Assembly: GCA_001939145.1 (NCBI GenBank)
Contig: LSRX01000361.1
Span: 394,721-458,720, forward strand
Direction: 5' to 3'
Source of the DNA: Symbiodinium microadriaticum
Lineage: Eukaryota > Sar > Dinophyceae > Suessiales > Symbiodiniaceae
DNA length: 64,000 bases
Shown: positions 10,584 to 20,614 of the stretch, piece after piece
Position numbering within the stretch: the first letter of the stretch is position 1
How the letters are laid out: each line of letters starts with the position of its first letter
Position numbers and translations under genes: made by a program
Notes under the pieces: generated by a model
The model's database searches: none
Told to the model about the DNA's origin: nothing
Seen by the model: the letters and a program-made list of their open reading frames with translations, nothing else

Positions 10584-12663
10584 TTAAGCAATGTACTCTA
10601 CTATCCCGCGCTTCCCTGGCTTACCATTGCAAAGCCTTTTTTTCATAGCTCCAACTCTACCCAAGCTCGACCGGAATTCCCGAACCCTCGATCGTTTGGG
10701 CTCACACCCTCCGAAAATCCCAGGGTCTTGAAATCACGCTCAAAGGCGCATGTAGCGGACACCGTGCGGCAAAGGACCCTGAAGCTCACAGATGGGATCA
10801 GAAGCCACGGCCTCGGTAGAAACGGATTTTCAAATTCAGGGTTTGGGATTTATTTCACGTTTTGGAGTTTAGGGCTTAGGGGGTTTAGGATTGTAAGGAT
10901 CTTATGATAATCTAAGGGCCTATAAGTTCCTGGGAAACAGTTATAGCTGAAGGATTCCAGGTTTAGGGTTGCGGAAGCTCCTGGGCTTTGGCGGAGGCCC
11001 AAGGCTCGGTGTTTTTGTGCTTTCCTACAGAAGAGGGCTTAGGACTTAGAGTAGATTTTGGGGTTTTTGAGACGGCAGGCTTACCTCGGCAAAATAGTAG
11101 TAAAGATCCAACTGGGCCCTTATTTGCTAAAGCTCCCTTTGACCTTTGGCCCCTCGGCGTCTTTCCCTGTTGGGGGATGGTCCGGGATGGTCGTAGGAGA
11201 TTTTTACATACCATACTATACTCTACTATGCTCCACTCTACTATACTATACTCAACTCTACTCTACTCTACTATACTTATAATCTCATATAGCAACTTTA
11301 TTTAACATCACATGATAGCAGTCGGAGGTCGGCGGTATCCCAAGATCCTGTCGACAGTAGCTTCGGCATAAGCCCCGAAACCCTGAAGGCCCTATGTCCT
11401 AAACCCGACAAGCCCTAAAAGCCTAAACCCCCTAAATCTCAAAAAAAAACCCTAAAACTCCAACACACACACCCAAAACTCCAAACCCTAAGAAGCCCCA
11501 GTGCCTAGAGCCGCGGAAGCCCTAGATGACCACGGCCGAGGCCGCAGCGCCGCCTTGGGTTGCGATGAGCCTGCCATGACCCAGTTCTGCTTTCTGGTTC
11601 AGGGCCGAAGGCTTGGGCTGTAGGGATTCCGGCTTAAGGTTTACATAGGGTATATTATATAAGGCTTAGGCTTTAGGGTCTTGGGTTCAAGATTAGCGGG
11701 TGGTGCTGGTGGTGGTGGAAGCAGAGAGACATGGCAGTGGCGGTAGTAGCTGCAAGACAACCCATCTACATTCGCAGTGTTTGATCTCCCCACACCCCTA
11801 TAAACCCCGAAACCCTAAGCCCTCTGATCTGCTCTCCGACCACTCCAACTTGGCCAGCGAAACTCCGCCCGAAGCGCTGTGCATGTCCACAGCTCACCGC
11901 GCCCCTTTGGAGGGGGGTTCAGAGCTTTGTGGGGTGTTAGGTTTGTTTAGGGTAGCGTTGCTTTCGGCTCCAAGCTTAGGGATTCCCGACACTTTTGCCC
12001 TTCCTTGCGAAGGCTCCTTGTTAGCTCTTGAGCCTCAAAGTAAGATCCTTTTATTCCTAAAGCCCTGCCTTGATTCCTCCACCCTCCCACCTTGAAAGAC
12101 CGCAGAGCCCCCGAAGCGCTCAATTCAAGACCGCACACCAAACACAAAGCCTGAACAAGAAGCCCCGCCTGTACATGTCTCTAACTCGAAGTCCAAACCC
12201 ACTCACCCAAGCCCGAACTCTAAACCCAACGCCTAAAATTGCAAAACGCACGAGTCTATGCAACCCTAGCAACTGCTTCTGCAAAAAACGCCTAGCCGTG
12301 GAAGCCCAAAGCTTCGAATACCAGCCTAACCTAAACCGTAAATCCTAAACCCTTACCCCAAACCCTAAACCCTAAACTCTCCAGTTCCCCCCTTGCATGG
12401 CCAAATGGCCCCGGATGCCGCGCCACGAAGCCACGTAAGATCCACACTTCTAGACGCTACGAGTACACTGTACACCCAAGTCCACGTGCCTGACTGCTTG
12501 GACTATGATTTGGGGATATGCCTGGTTGGGGAAATAGTCTCGTGTACCTATACAAACACTACAAGGAGAGATTCTTGCTACCACTAATTCCCTTAAGCCC
12601 TAAGCCGAGCAACAAAAAACACACCAAACACCCAAAACCCTGAAACCTTCAAATCCTGAAGCG
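10584..12663. other. Telomere-like mosaic, no confident gene
   Basis: G-rich strings (TTTAGGG variants) occupy about 10830-10980 and 11630-11700. C-rich strings (CCCTAAA variants) occupy about 11376-11500, 11800-11830 and 12180-12380, with the best pure stretch (about three units) at 12356-12378. Exon-like minus-strand islands include 11085-11126, exactly 14 codons (QIRAQLDLYYYFAE) bounded by TTTAG and GTAAGC. Another is 11310-11377 (GFGAYAEATVDRILGYRRPP) behind CTTCAG. These are short enough to be chance. A degenerate ACTAT/CTACT tract lies at 11208-11282. Confidence 0.7.
11208..11282. repeat. Degenerate ACTAT/CTACT pentamer-like tract
   Basis: About 75 bases made almost only of TACTA, CTACT and ACTATA words with irregular spacing; an impure microsatellite. 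Confidence 0.75.
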
Positions 12664-12790
12664 TAGTTTTCTAAATTAGGGCTTCTTTTGGGGGTCCCTT
12701 TGAAAAGTGTGCCGCACTACATTGAGGACCTAAACAGGGATCCTAATATGGAGAACTACCCGTATGAACCTCCAACTAAACCCTCGGTGG
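12664..12790 (+). other. Copy A of a short diverged coding-like repeat (DPNMENYP)
   Basis: The segment starts TAG-TTT-TCT-AAA-TTA-GGG and stays open in that frame through DLNRDPNMENYPYEPP. It matches a second locus at 41403-41510 in the same frame: both begin with TAG, then F-S-K-L-G, then 18 or 19 codons, then DPNxENYP. The lengths between conserved ends differ by exactly one codon. In the conserved octapeptide four of five nucleotide differences are at third codon positions and the fifth gives Met/Leu. The frame continues to a stop near 13032, but from about 12850 it runs into G-rich telomere-like sequence and reads as low-complexity F/G/V. No known family is recognised. Confidence 0.4.
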
Positions 12791-12839
12791 CCTTGGCGGG
12801 CGGCACATGCTGGAAGGTGGTGGTTACCAGGGCCAAGCC

Positions 12840-13095
12840 TGGTCTTCTGAGGGTTTTCTTTTACGTCTTTTTGGGGGGGGTTTTGGGGGGTGTAAGTCTT
12901 TTTAAGGTTTCGGGTCTTTGGTGGTTTAGGGGGCTTACGGGGTTTTGGCGTTTTTTTTTGGGGGGGTGGGAGTTTTGGTGTTTTCTTTTTTATGTTTTTT
13001 TGGGGTGGGTTTGGGGTGGTTTTGGGTCTTAGGGAGGGTTTAAGGGGTTTTGGGTTGAGGGATGTTTAGGGTTTAGGGGTTTTGGGGTTCAGGGC
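12840..13095. repeat. G-rich telomere-like block with long G runs
   Basis: The plus strand is almost only G and T: TTTTGGGGGG, TTTAGGG and GGTTTTGGG variants, with runs of seven to eight G. It could form G-quadruplexes. No reading frame of note is present. Confidence 0.8.
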
Positions 13096-13757
13096 TGAGG
13101 GAGGTTTAGTCGGGCGGTAGGGTCCGCCTTGGGTCAAGCAGCTCGGGGCTTTCTAGGTTGAGGTGGGGTTGAAGCAGGCTTTTCGCGCGTGATGAAATCT
13201 AGGGTTCTTTGACTCTTCAGGCCTGAACATCTTGTTGGGGCTGTTGCGGTAAGCCTCAACTGTAGCTCTGTTGGGATCGACTCTGGGCACTTGCTATGGG
13301 TTGATTGCTGAGTTTAGGGCTGAGTTTAGGGGACACTGGGGGTTGGGATTTCGGGCTCAGGGTTGCCGCCCCTCTCCGGAACCAAGCGCCCTCCATGCCG
13401 CAAACCTTTATCCAAATCCACAACCTCAGTCTTCCAGACCCACACACCTGTCATCCAAAATGCCGGAGTCCTTAACCCCAAAGCAGCCCTTGAAAACCCT
13501 TCCCTGCAATCTGAGTCCTAAACTCTCAACCCTGACTCCTTACGGCTCGCCCTCAAATTTCAGCCATCATGGAAAGCCACCAGATAGTACGCTCTTCTTG
13601 CCCCCATCGGCTTCGTATCGTTTCCCACCGACTCGGATGCAGCTTTGACGGTCATATAGGGGCCTTAATGCTTAGAATAATGTTTGGGGGTCCACTCAGT
13701 ATAAATATAGTGAGGAACCCACAAAAGTAGTATTGGTAATTTAGGCCCCTGTATTAC
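13096..13757. other. Mixed stretch with weak minus-strand coding-like islands
   Basis: About 13151-13258 is open on minus (EAYRNSPNKMFRPEESKNPR) to a TAG. About 13567-13650 is open on minus (VKAASESVGNDTKPMG...AYYLVAFHDG) to a TGA. Telomere-like strings surround them (13300-13370 G-rich, 13485-13560 C-rich). Neither island exceeds what random sequence can give. Confidence 0.4.
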
Positions 13758-13949
13758 TTGCCAAGCCTTCAATGCTTCAATCGTCGTGGCCGAAGGAACC
13801 GCCAGAGGTTCTTCCACATGAAAGAGGTCTTGTGCACTCAGACGCTTCATGCCCTCGATGCTAATCTCGCGCTCAAAGATCATTTCGCAGCCCCAGGCCC
13901 ACCAAAAAAGACCCGTTAGCCGGTTTCCAGGGAGAGGGAGCTTGGCAAG
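13758..13949 (-). other. Exon-like island, 64 codons, minus strand
   Basis: Bounded by CTAG on the 5' side and GTAATAC on the 3' side, the island is exactly 64 codons in phase 0. It reads LAKLPLPGNRLTGLFWWAWG, then CEMIFEREISIEGMKRLSAQ, then DLFHVEEPLAVPSATTIEAL-KAWQ. The last two thirds are charged and helical, without telomere-like words, and flanking DNA returns to TTTAGGG-like strings. The 3' flank contains a conventional GT, but the acceptor lacks a strong pyrimidine tract. It could be an internal exon of an unrecognised gene or a chance open frame. No homology is recognised. Confidence 0.3.
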
Positions 13950-14014
13950 CTAGCCTCTCCCTGAAGCCTTAAACCGTACTCTTCGACGGCTACAAGCCAA
14001 TTCAACATTGGACA

Positions 14015-14036
14015 GGGTTTAGGGTTTAGGGTAGGG
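14015..14036. repeat. Short near-perfect TTTAGGG array
   Basis: Three consecutive GGGTTTA/GGGTA units, among the purest telomere-type stretches in the window; still far shorter than a functional telomere. Confidence 0.85.
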
Positions 14037-14170
14037 CCCTTGTTTCAACAAGAAACGATCAGCCCGAATCCGAGCCCGAAGCCCCATAACTCCAAATCCT
14101 CCGACTCTAACCTCCAATCCTGGTCAACCCGTAGTACATCTTGAAGCCCGTAGTATGGAACTTTAGGTCA

Positions 14171-14500
14171 GTGGGTTATTATCTTAGCATAGCTTACTCG
14201 TAACTTAACATCACATTGCATTACGGTTACGCAATTAGCCTAGCCCAAATCAATTCAACTTGATGTTTCTTGGCTTCTACCTGGCAACATAAGCTAACCC
14301 TGCATAGCTAAACTAACTTAGCTTACGCTTAAAGCCAAACTGAAACTTACACTTAAGCTGCACCGTCAACTCAAAACTTCAGCATAATGAACCTGAGTGA
14401 AACTAGCTGAACCTGCGCCGACTTGACTTGAGTTAACTTGACTTGCCTTGACTATCTTCACTTAACCAGCACAACCCAACTACCCAACCGACACCCACAC
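14171..14500. repeat. AACTT/AGCTT-rich low-complexity stretch
   Basis: About 330 bases dominated by related words (ACTTGACTTG, TAACTTAG, AGCTTACGCTTAAAGC) with many small palindromes. TTTAGGG words are nearly absent, so it differs in origin from its flanks. No open frame of note. Confidence 0.6.
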
Positions 14501-15306
14501 GCTGCTCAAAGAAAACCACGCACCTTATAGAACCGGATGAGACGGTCATGTCGCCTAACTCGAGCTTACGCGAAACCCGAAACCCCAGCTCAGGGACCGA
14601 GCTCCCAGAAGAGTGGGCTAAAATCAGCCGGGCGTTCCAGGGCCGGTAGCCTTGGTCTCACGCTGTGGGGGTCTCGAGTTTTAGCATAGTGGCGTTAATA
14701 ATTAGAGCGTACGTTTTTGGGGCATATTCTGGTAGAATTGTAATAAGAACCCAGAGGGTTCAGAGTTTGGGACCTAGAGGCTTAGGTTCCGGGCATAGGG
14801 TGTATAGCCTTCAGGGCCTAGGACATGCTTTGGGCTTGCAGCTTGTTTGAGTTCTACTGTCAGTCTACGCCTTCGGTGTTCGGGTTGAACGAATGAATAG
14901 ATCCCTCCACGAAACGTCTCAAGACTCATGTCTTACCGGTAGTCGTGATGCCAGCAGTGATCGTTGTGATAACATGATGTTGATGCCCGAACCAGAAACC
15001 TGACACTTGCGACATGACGGTATACTCGCAAAAGCCACGTCGTCGTCCCGAAACGGTTGCAGACCCGCAACACCAGGTTCAAGGAAGGAGCAATGCCAGT
15101 AGTGTCAGTAGTGCATGTGCAGTCTCACATCAAAAATAAAACCCTTAAACCCCTTAAACCCCTAGGCCCTCAGCCCTCGACCCTAAACCTCCTGAAACGA
15201 GGCATCCTAGAAAATCCTGACCAACCCCTACCTCAGCAAACCCGACTGCCCTTACCCCAACCTGAACGTCGCATGCACCTAGGGCTATCATACAGAAAAG
15301 TTTCAG

Positions 15307-15491
15307 AAAATGAAGGAACTTTCATGTCCAGCCGTAAACAGGGTCAAACAAGTAAGTAGAATCCGTAGCAGCCGTAGTACAAGGATCCCCAAAGAAGGTA
15401 TCCATCTAACCTGGCACACCAGTCACAGCGGACGCCGTGCCTTCGGAGGCAAGGTCCAGTTCCAGGGAGTTCAGCCGAGGGACCTGCGCCC
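15307..15491 (+). other. Candidate pair of small exons around a 77-nt canonical intron
   Basis: TTTCAG precedes a 45-nt segment (15307-15351). Then comes GTAAGTAG, a CTAAC branch-like word, and CACAG at 15428. A 63-nt segment (15429-15491) follows and ends at GTAAGAG. All three intron signals are near consensus for a eukaryotic spliceosomal intron. Both segments are open in more than one frame, so the peptide cannot be fixed; one reading of the second is GRRAFGGKVQFQGVQPRDLR. The minus strand of the second segment is also open. Chance cannot be excluded. Confidence 0.3.
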
Positions 15492-16859
15492 GTAAGAGCT
15501 ACGTTTCGTGGTGGGGGTTTCGGGGTTTAGGGGTTAATTCAGGTTTTGGGCTTGGGGTTTTCGGGTTTAGTGCTTGGGGTTTTGGGGATTAACCCTTTCA
15601 AGCCTAAACCCTTGACTCCGACACTTTGAGGCTTGTTGAGGTTCAGGGTTTTGGCTGGGGTCTGCAGTGGGGGTTGGGGGAGTTGAGGGTTTAGGGTTTG
15701 CAGGGTTTAGGGGCCTTAGGTCTGGGGTTGATTGCTCGCTGTCTCCATGAGCCCCTGACTCTCCGCCCCCGTGTTTCCAGGCTTCTGCATTGGAACCCGA
15801 AGCTCGTCTGGGGTGTTGGGGTTTCGGGTTTAGGGTTTTCAGTTTAGAGTGCAGCGCATTGGGGTGTCGAAAAAGACCGTAGCCTTCTACGAAACAACGT
15901 ACTACATGTTTTTTGTGGACATGGTACCTTATGTTTCTTCGGGACAGCCGCAAGTAGGAGCACTTGCGGAAAATGGGAGTCGTGTCCCCAATGCTGCCCT
16001 TAGTGCATGTAGCTCCGACATTTTCATGACCATTCAAGACCTTGAGCTCTACAGGCATAGACGAACTTGAATGCTAAGTGCTTTAGGGTTCACGGATGAA
16101 GGGTTTCGGGTTCTAGGGTTCAGTGTCATGTCTTGGCTGGCCCCAAAGGCTAATGATGCCAGAAACCCTGGCGAATTCCGCCGTTCATGTACGGCTCAGG
16201 GGTTCTGTTTCCGAGCCCACTGCATAGCAAGTCACTACATAACCTCCACCCGACTCCACCCAAAACGGCCTCAGAAGGTGGAACGACATAGGAAAACTCC
16301 AGAGCCTTGGGATCCCGCAAGAAGTGGCACAACGAGACGGTAGGAAAGGGCCAGAGTTTCAGGACGGTGAGTCGGTGCTTCGAGCTCCAGGGGAGCGGCT
16401 AGAGAGGTCTCTAATACATGGAATAGGGTTGGGGGGGGTTTTTAGCGCATACTATCATGATGTAGGGACTTCTAGGGCACATGTGCTTACTACCAGTAGC
16501 TAGCTATAGGCCCGTATAACAAAGTTGCCTGCAGGCCACAGCTCTTGCGGCCAGGGTCCACAAGACGAAACGATTAGAAACGCGATCAGTCGAAAGTTAG
16601 AACCCCCAAACCTAAACCCTAGGCCCTAGGCCCCCAGACCCCCAAACTCAAATCCCGAACCAACACCGACAGCCAGGATTCCCCAAAAACCTAAACCTGC
16701 ACTGTCTGCTTTTAACCCTAAGCCCAAAATCCTTAAAACTAGCCCTACGCCCTGAACCTAAACCCTCAAGTAAAATCCTTAAACCCGAAATGCTCAACAA
16801 GAACCGCGAACAACGACACAGTTCCGTGAATGTCCAGACCAGCCGACTTGGAGACAAAA

Positions 16860-16880
16860 ATGATACCAAAAAGGTATCAT
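16860..16880. other. Perfect 8-bp hairpin, 5-nt A loop
   Basis: ATGATACC-AAAAA-GGTATCAT. About two to three such hairpins are expected by chance in this much sequence, and nothing nearby gives it a role. Confidence 0.5.
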
Positions 16881-18649
16881 GCCCTAAACTAACCTCTTCA
16901 AGCTCACAGCGCCCCAACAGATCTAACAAGCGACCCTCAAAACCGAAATCCGAACCATGAAGACACCCTCAAAAAGACCCGAACCCTAGGTAACCCCAGA
17001 CCCCTAAACCGGGAAACCCGGACTGAGCCTCACAGAGCCCCAACAAAATCCCAAAACCCAACTCCCCCAAAGCTAAAAGCCAAAAAGACAGGCCTTGGCT
17101 CATCTCGGATCTGGCAAAAGCCGGGCTGAGCGCGTCCTGAACCGTCCTGGACCTCAGTGCCAGGGTTCCTTACACGGATCTATATAAGGGTTTCTAGAGA
17201 GCTTCTTTAAGGGTACTCTGTGGGTGTGCTGTGTGGGATTTGGGGAGCCACTCATCTTCTAAAAAGGGTCTGTGAGAAAGCTCTAAGCATTGGCTTCCTG
17301 GGTCATCCGGTGAAATTGAAACGAACTGGCACCACTTGGCACGGCTGGTCACCACCTTCTTCAGCTGACCCCATGCGACGCATATGCTGCATGTTCTTCA
17401 CTTCGACGAACCTGCTACAGCTGATCCTGCACAAACTTCGGCTGATCTTTGCCGGCGAATTTATAAGCACTCCGATCCTCTGCACGGTCACGGCTCACTT
17501 GTACAGAGGCTCCGCCAAGTATGAAGTTGAACCTCGCCCTCGCCCTTCAAGGATGGCAGTTGAGCGGGCAGTGAAATCTTCGATTGCTTGAGGGGGGGGG
17601 GTTGCAGGGATTTTGACTGATCTATCGGCCTTATCACCTAATATAGGGTGCTTTAGGGTCCTTACTCTGCCTTAAGGCCTGGACCTCAGCGCAAAAGTGG
17701 CTCCCGAAGGTCCTCTTAGAGTTGCTAACATTCTATATAGGGTTCCCTAGAACACAAGGGTGACTACAAGGGCCCTTAGAGGGGTTCTATGAGATGATTG
17801 CAAGGGCTACTGCATGACCCATGCAGTCGGGGGTTTTGACTTCAGGGTTGCGGGTTAGGGCTCTACCAGGACCTGGATATGAAGGCTTGGGATCTAAGTG
17901 TGAGGGGCCTATGGTTGGAGCCGGCAGAAAAATGAGCGGCTGCTGCGCGGCGTACTTAAACCTCGAGCCCCATTAAGCAGAGGCCTAAGCCAAAGCTGCA
18001 CTCCCAAATTTTCAAAAAGCCATGGGCCCGCAAAAGCCTAACCCTGAACCGCTTCAGCTCAAACGACCCCTCAGGCCCAAACACTGCAAAACCAAAAGCA
18101 AAGCCCCAATAAAACGAAACCCCAGAACCCTAAAACCTAAACCCCCCCAAACCCTAAAGCCCCAATGGGGAGCACTGCGAGGGCCCAGCCGCATCAACTT
18201 CTCGAGGATGCCCGTTAGCGCCTGAAGCTGCCAGGAAGTCTCTGAAAGGGAACTTCATGCCTCTAAGGAACCCTCTCGTCCCTGAGCTATCCGCGTCCGG
18301 AATTCCTAGTAGGAGGAGGAAGTGTGCAGGACCTCAGGCTCAGAACCACAAACACAAGCACCACTAGGAACCAAAGTACGACAGGCTAGCTTCGAGGAGC
18401 GTATGCCTCTAAGGGTCTAGGGCTTTAGGTTTTGGGCTCAGAGTTTATAGGGTTTAGGGGGTTTTCAGGCCTCTCAGGGTTCCTTGAATTGAAGGGTCCG
18501 CGGAGGGCTTAGCATTTTGGATGACGGCTCCCCGACGGCGCCGGAAACGCTTCAGGAACTTGGGCAAGGATTTCAGTCCGCATGCGCAGCCAAGGAGATG
18601 CTGGAGGAGCTTGGCGGGCCTCCCTCAAAAGCCCACCTACATCAAAAAC

Positions 18650-18674
18650 CCTATCTATCTATCTATCTATCTAT
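18650..18674. repeat. (CTAT)6 microsatellite
   Basis: Six uninterrupted CTAT units. Confidence 0.95.
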
Positions 18675-19638
18675 TCTTTGCTCCCCAATGAAATGTCATA
18701 AAGTATCTGACAAAAATCCCGAGGCCCTAACCGAGCCCCTCGGGCCTGAACCATGACACCCCCCAAAAAAATCTTCAGGTCGCGGCCTGCTCTTTGCAGG
18801 ACCACTCCCGCAGGTAGTCATCCTGCTCAGCTGGCTCTTTTCAGGTCTCAGGCAGGGTTTCGGGCTCAGGGCTCTAATTGCAATGGCGACTTCTGGCTGG
18901 AGCAGAGCATTATTGCAGCACCCTCAGGCTTGGGTAGTAGCGGTAGGCAAAACATTAAAACAGTCATATCAGCAAGCGAATGCAATACAACAGAGGCATT
19001 CCACACGAAAGCTCAGTGACGTAGAAGAAAGTCCATAATGATTTGTAGCATAGTGCATGATGATGACAGCACACACCAAGCTCCCTAACTTAACCCTATG
19101 GTTGAAGCCTCATTGCCTGCAAAAGGTTGTTCCTTTGGGAGCTTGTTTCGGGATTGATAGAGGCCGTGAAGTTCCCGGTTCTTTTCCCGAAACCCTTCCC
19201 CACCCTGAAGTCCCAAATCCTAAACGGTTCTCGGCCGTCGGGATTTGGGGCTTTGGGTCTCGGGGATGTAAAAACCGTCCGGGACCCCGAAACCTGAAAG
19301 TTGCAAGGCGCCAGTTCCCTGTCCGCTGTGGCCCATGCCCAGGGCCAGGGGATCAGAGGCAAAGCAAGATTCCAGTGTAATGCCCCCAGGCTCAGATCCT
19401 GCAAAGCCCTGCAGAGGTTCTGAACTCCTGTCAAAAATCTTCTTCCTCGGTAACAGGCCCAGGAGTAGGGTCGAGAAATGCTGAACCTGCAGAAAGCTAA
19501 CAAAAGCCTTGCCTCAAATGGCCATCGCAAAACGCTCTACGGCCCTCTTTTCACTGCTGTCCAGGAGCCACTGCAGCTGCTGTACACTCGCAACTCACTG
19601 ACAAGCATATGGAAGAGAATCAGCGGAAGCTACATCAG

Positions 19639-19662
19639 GTCAACCCTTTCCACAAACTTTCA
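19639..19662. repeat. 24-bp exact copy of the copia pol 3' terminus
   Basis: These 24 bases are identical to positions 1-24 of the window, which lie in the copia frame just after RNase H (minus-strand peptide VKVCGKG). The match runs to the window edge, so its true length is unknown. On the minus strand the next codon here is TGA, which could be the polyprotein's own stop. The other side changes at once into GGTTC telomere-like sequence. It looks like a small piece of the element inserted in the mosaic. Chance identity over 24 bases is negligible. Confidence 0.75.
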
Positions 19663-20549
19663 CAGAACCCTGAACCTGAAGCCTTCTAGCCTAAACCCCT
19701 GCCCCCTGAAACTCTAAAAGCCAATACCTCAAAAACCCTCAAGGCCCCCCAAGCTCTCCAGCTCCCGAACACACCCCCCTCCAACAAAAAAACAAAATAA
19801 ATCACGCCTTAGTTCTGGGTTGAGGGTTTCGGCCTTTCTTTATACAACCTTATTAGAGGGTGGGGGGTCCCCTTAAAAAAGGCCTCAGGCAGATGGTCCA
19901 CGTCGAAGAAGCGTTCGACCCGCTGGGCCTCCCGAGGCGCTTCTCCATGGGTTTAGGGCGTTGGAGGTCCAGGGTTACGAGGTTCAGAAGTTACAGGGCT
20001 TAGGGTGTAGAGTTTAGAGCTTTCTGGGGGTTATTGAACATTTTTGTTCATAATTGTGGTTTGAGGAAGTATTATCGGATTTTGAACCAACTTTGGCAAG
20101 TACAGGGCCTGTGAGTTTCGCGGTTTAGGCTTTGGAAACTCGATGGGAGTTCAGGAAGTAGAGGGTTGAGGGCTCAGGAGGCCTAGGGTTGAACTCTATT
20201 GCCTTGCGGCTTGGTCATATAAACTGGTTCCCGGTTGGGGGGTATAAATGATCATTTTGAATCCTTATTAGGGTTTTCTTTATAACAATAATGTAAACTT
20301 GTAGCCAACAGTGACCCAGTAAAGGTTTTCGGGAGGAATGGCACACGGGGCTTCTAAGATGTACAGGGCATCGAGCCGCGAGCCCTTTTCGGTCTAGTTT
20401 ACGGGGGGGCTTTAACTGTAAACTGACCGTGATAATATACTGAAACCCTAGACCCTGAAACCCCAGAAACCCTGCAATAGACTTTCGCCCCTAAGCCCCG
20501 AACACCAGAAAGGCGCAGCCCCGCCCCTCCACCGGTCCCAAGTCCCCAC

Positions 20550-20614
20550 CTCCTGCTCTTCCAGCTTCGCTTCCTCCGGCGTGCGGAAATCCAAAGTCAC
20601 GCCGGAGACCTTGA
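20550..20614 (-). other. Exon-like island, minus strand
   Basis: A 65-nt segment bounded by ACCCAG and GTGGGG reads KVSGVTLDFRTPEEAKLEEQ-E in one frame, highly charged and free of telomere-like words. A second island just 5' (about 20684-20762, minus) follows an exceptionally good acceptor, CTTCCTTTCTTGTTTAG. No homology is recognised. Confidence 0.25.

Noticed and set aside
15567-16058. 163-codon minus frame with recurrent NPKP
   Set aside because: CCCTAAA-type repeats read as L-N-P-K-P in the stop-free frame; the length comes from telomere words, not coding selection.
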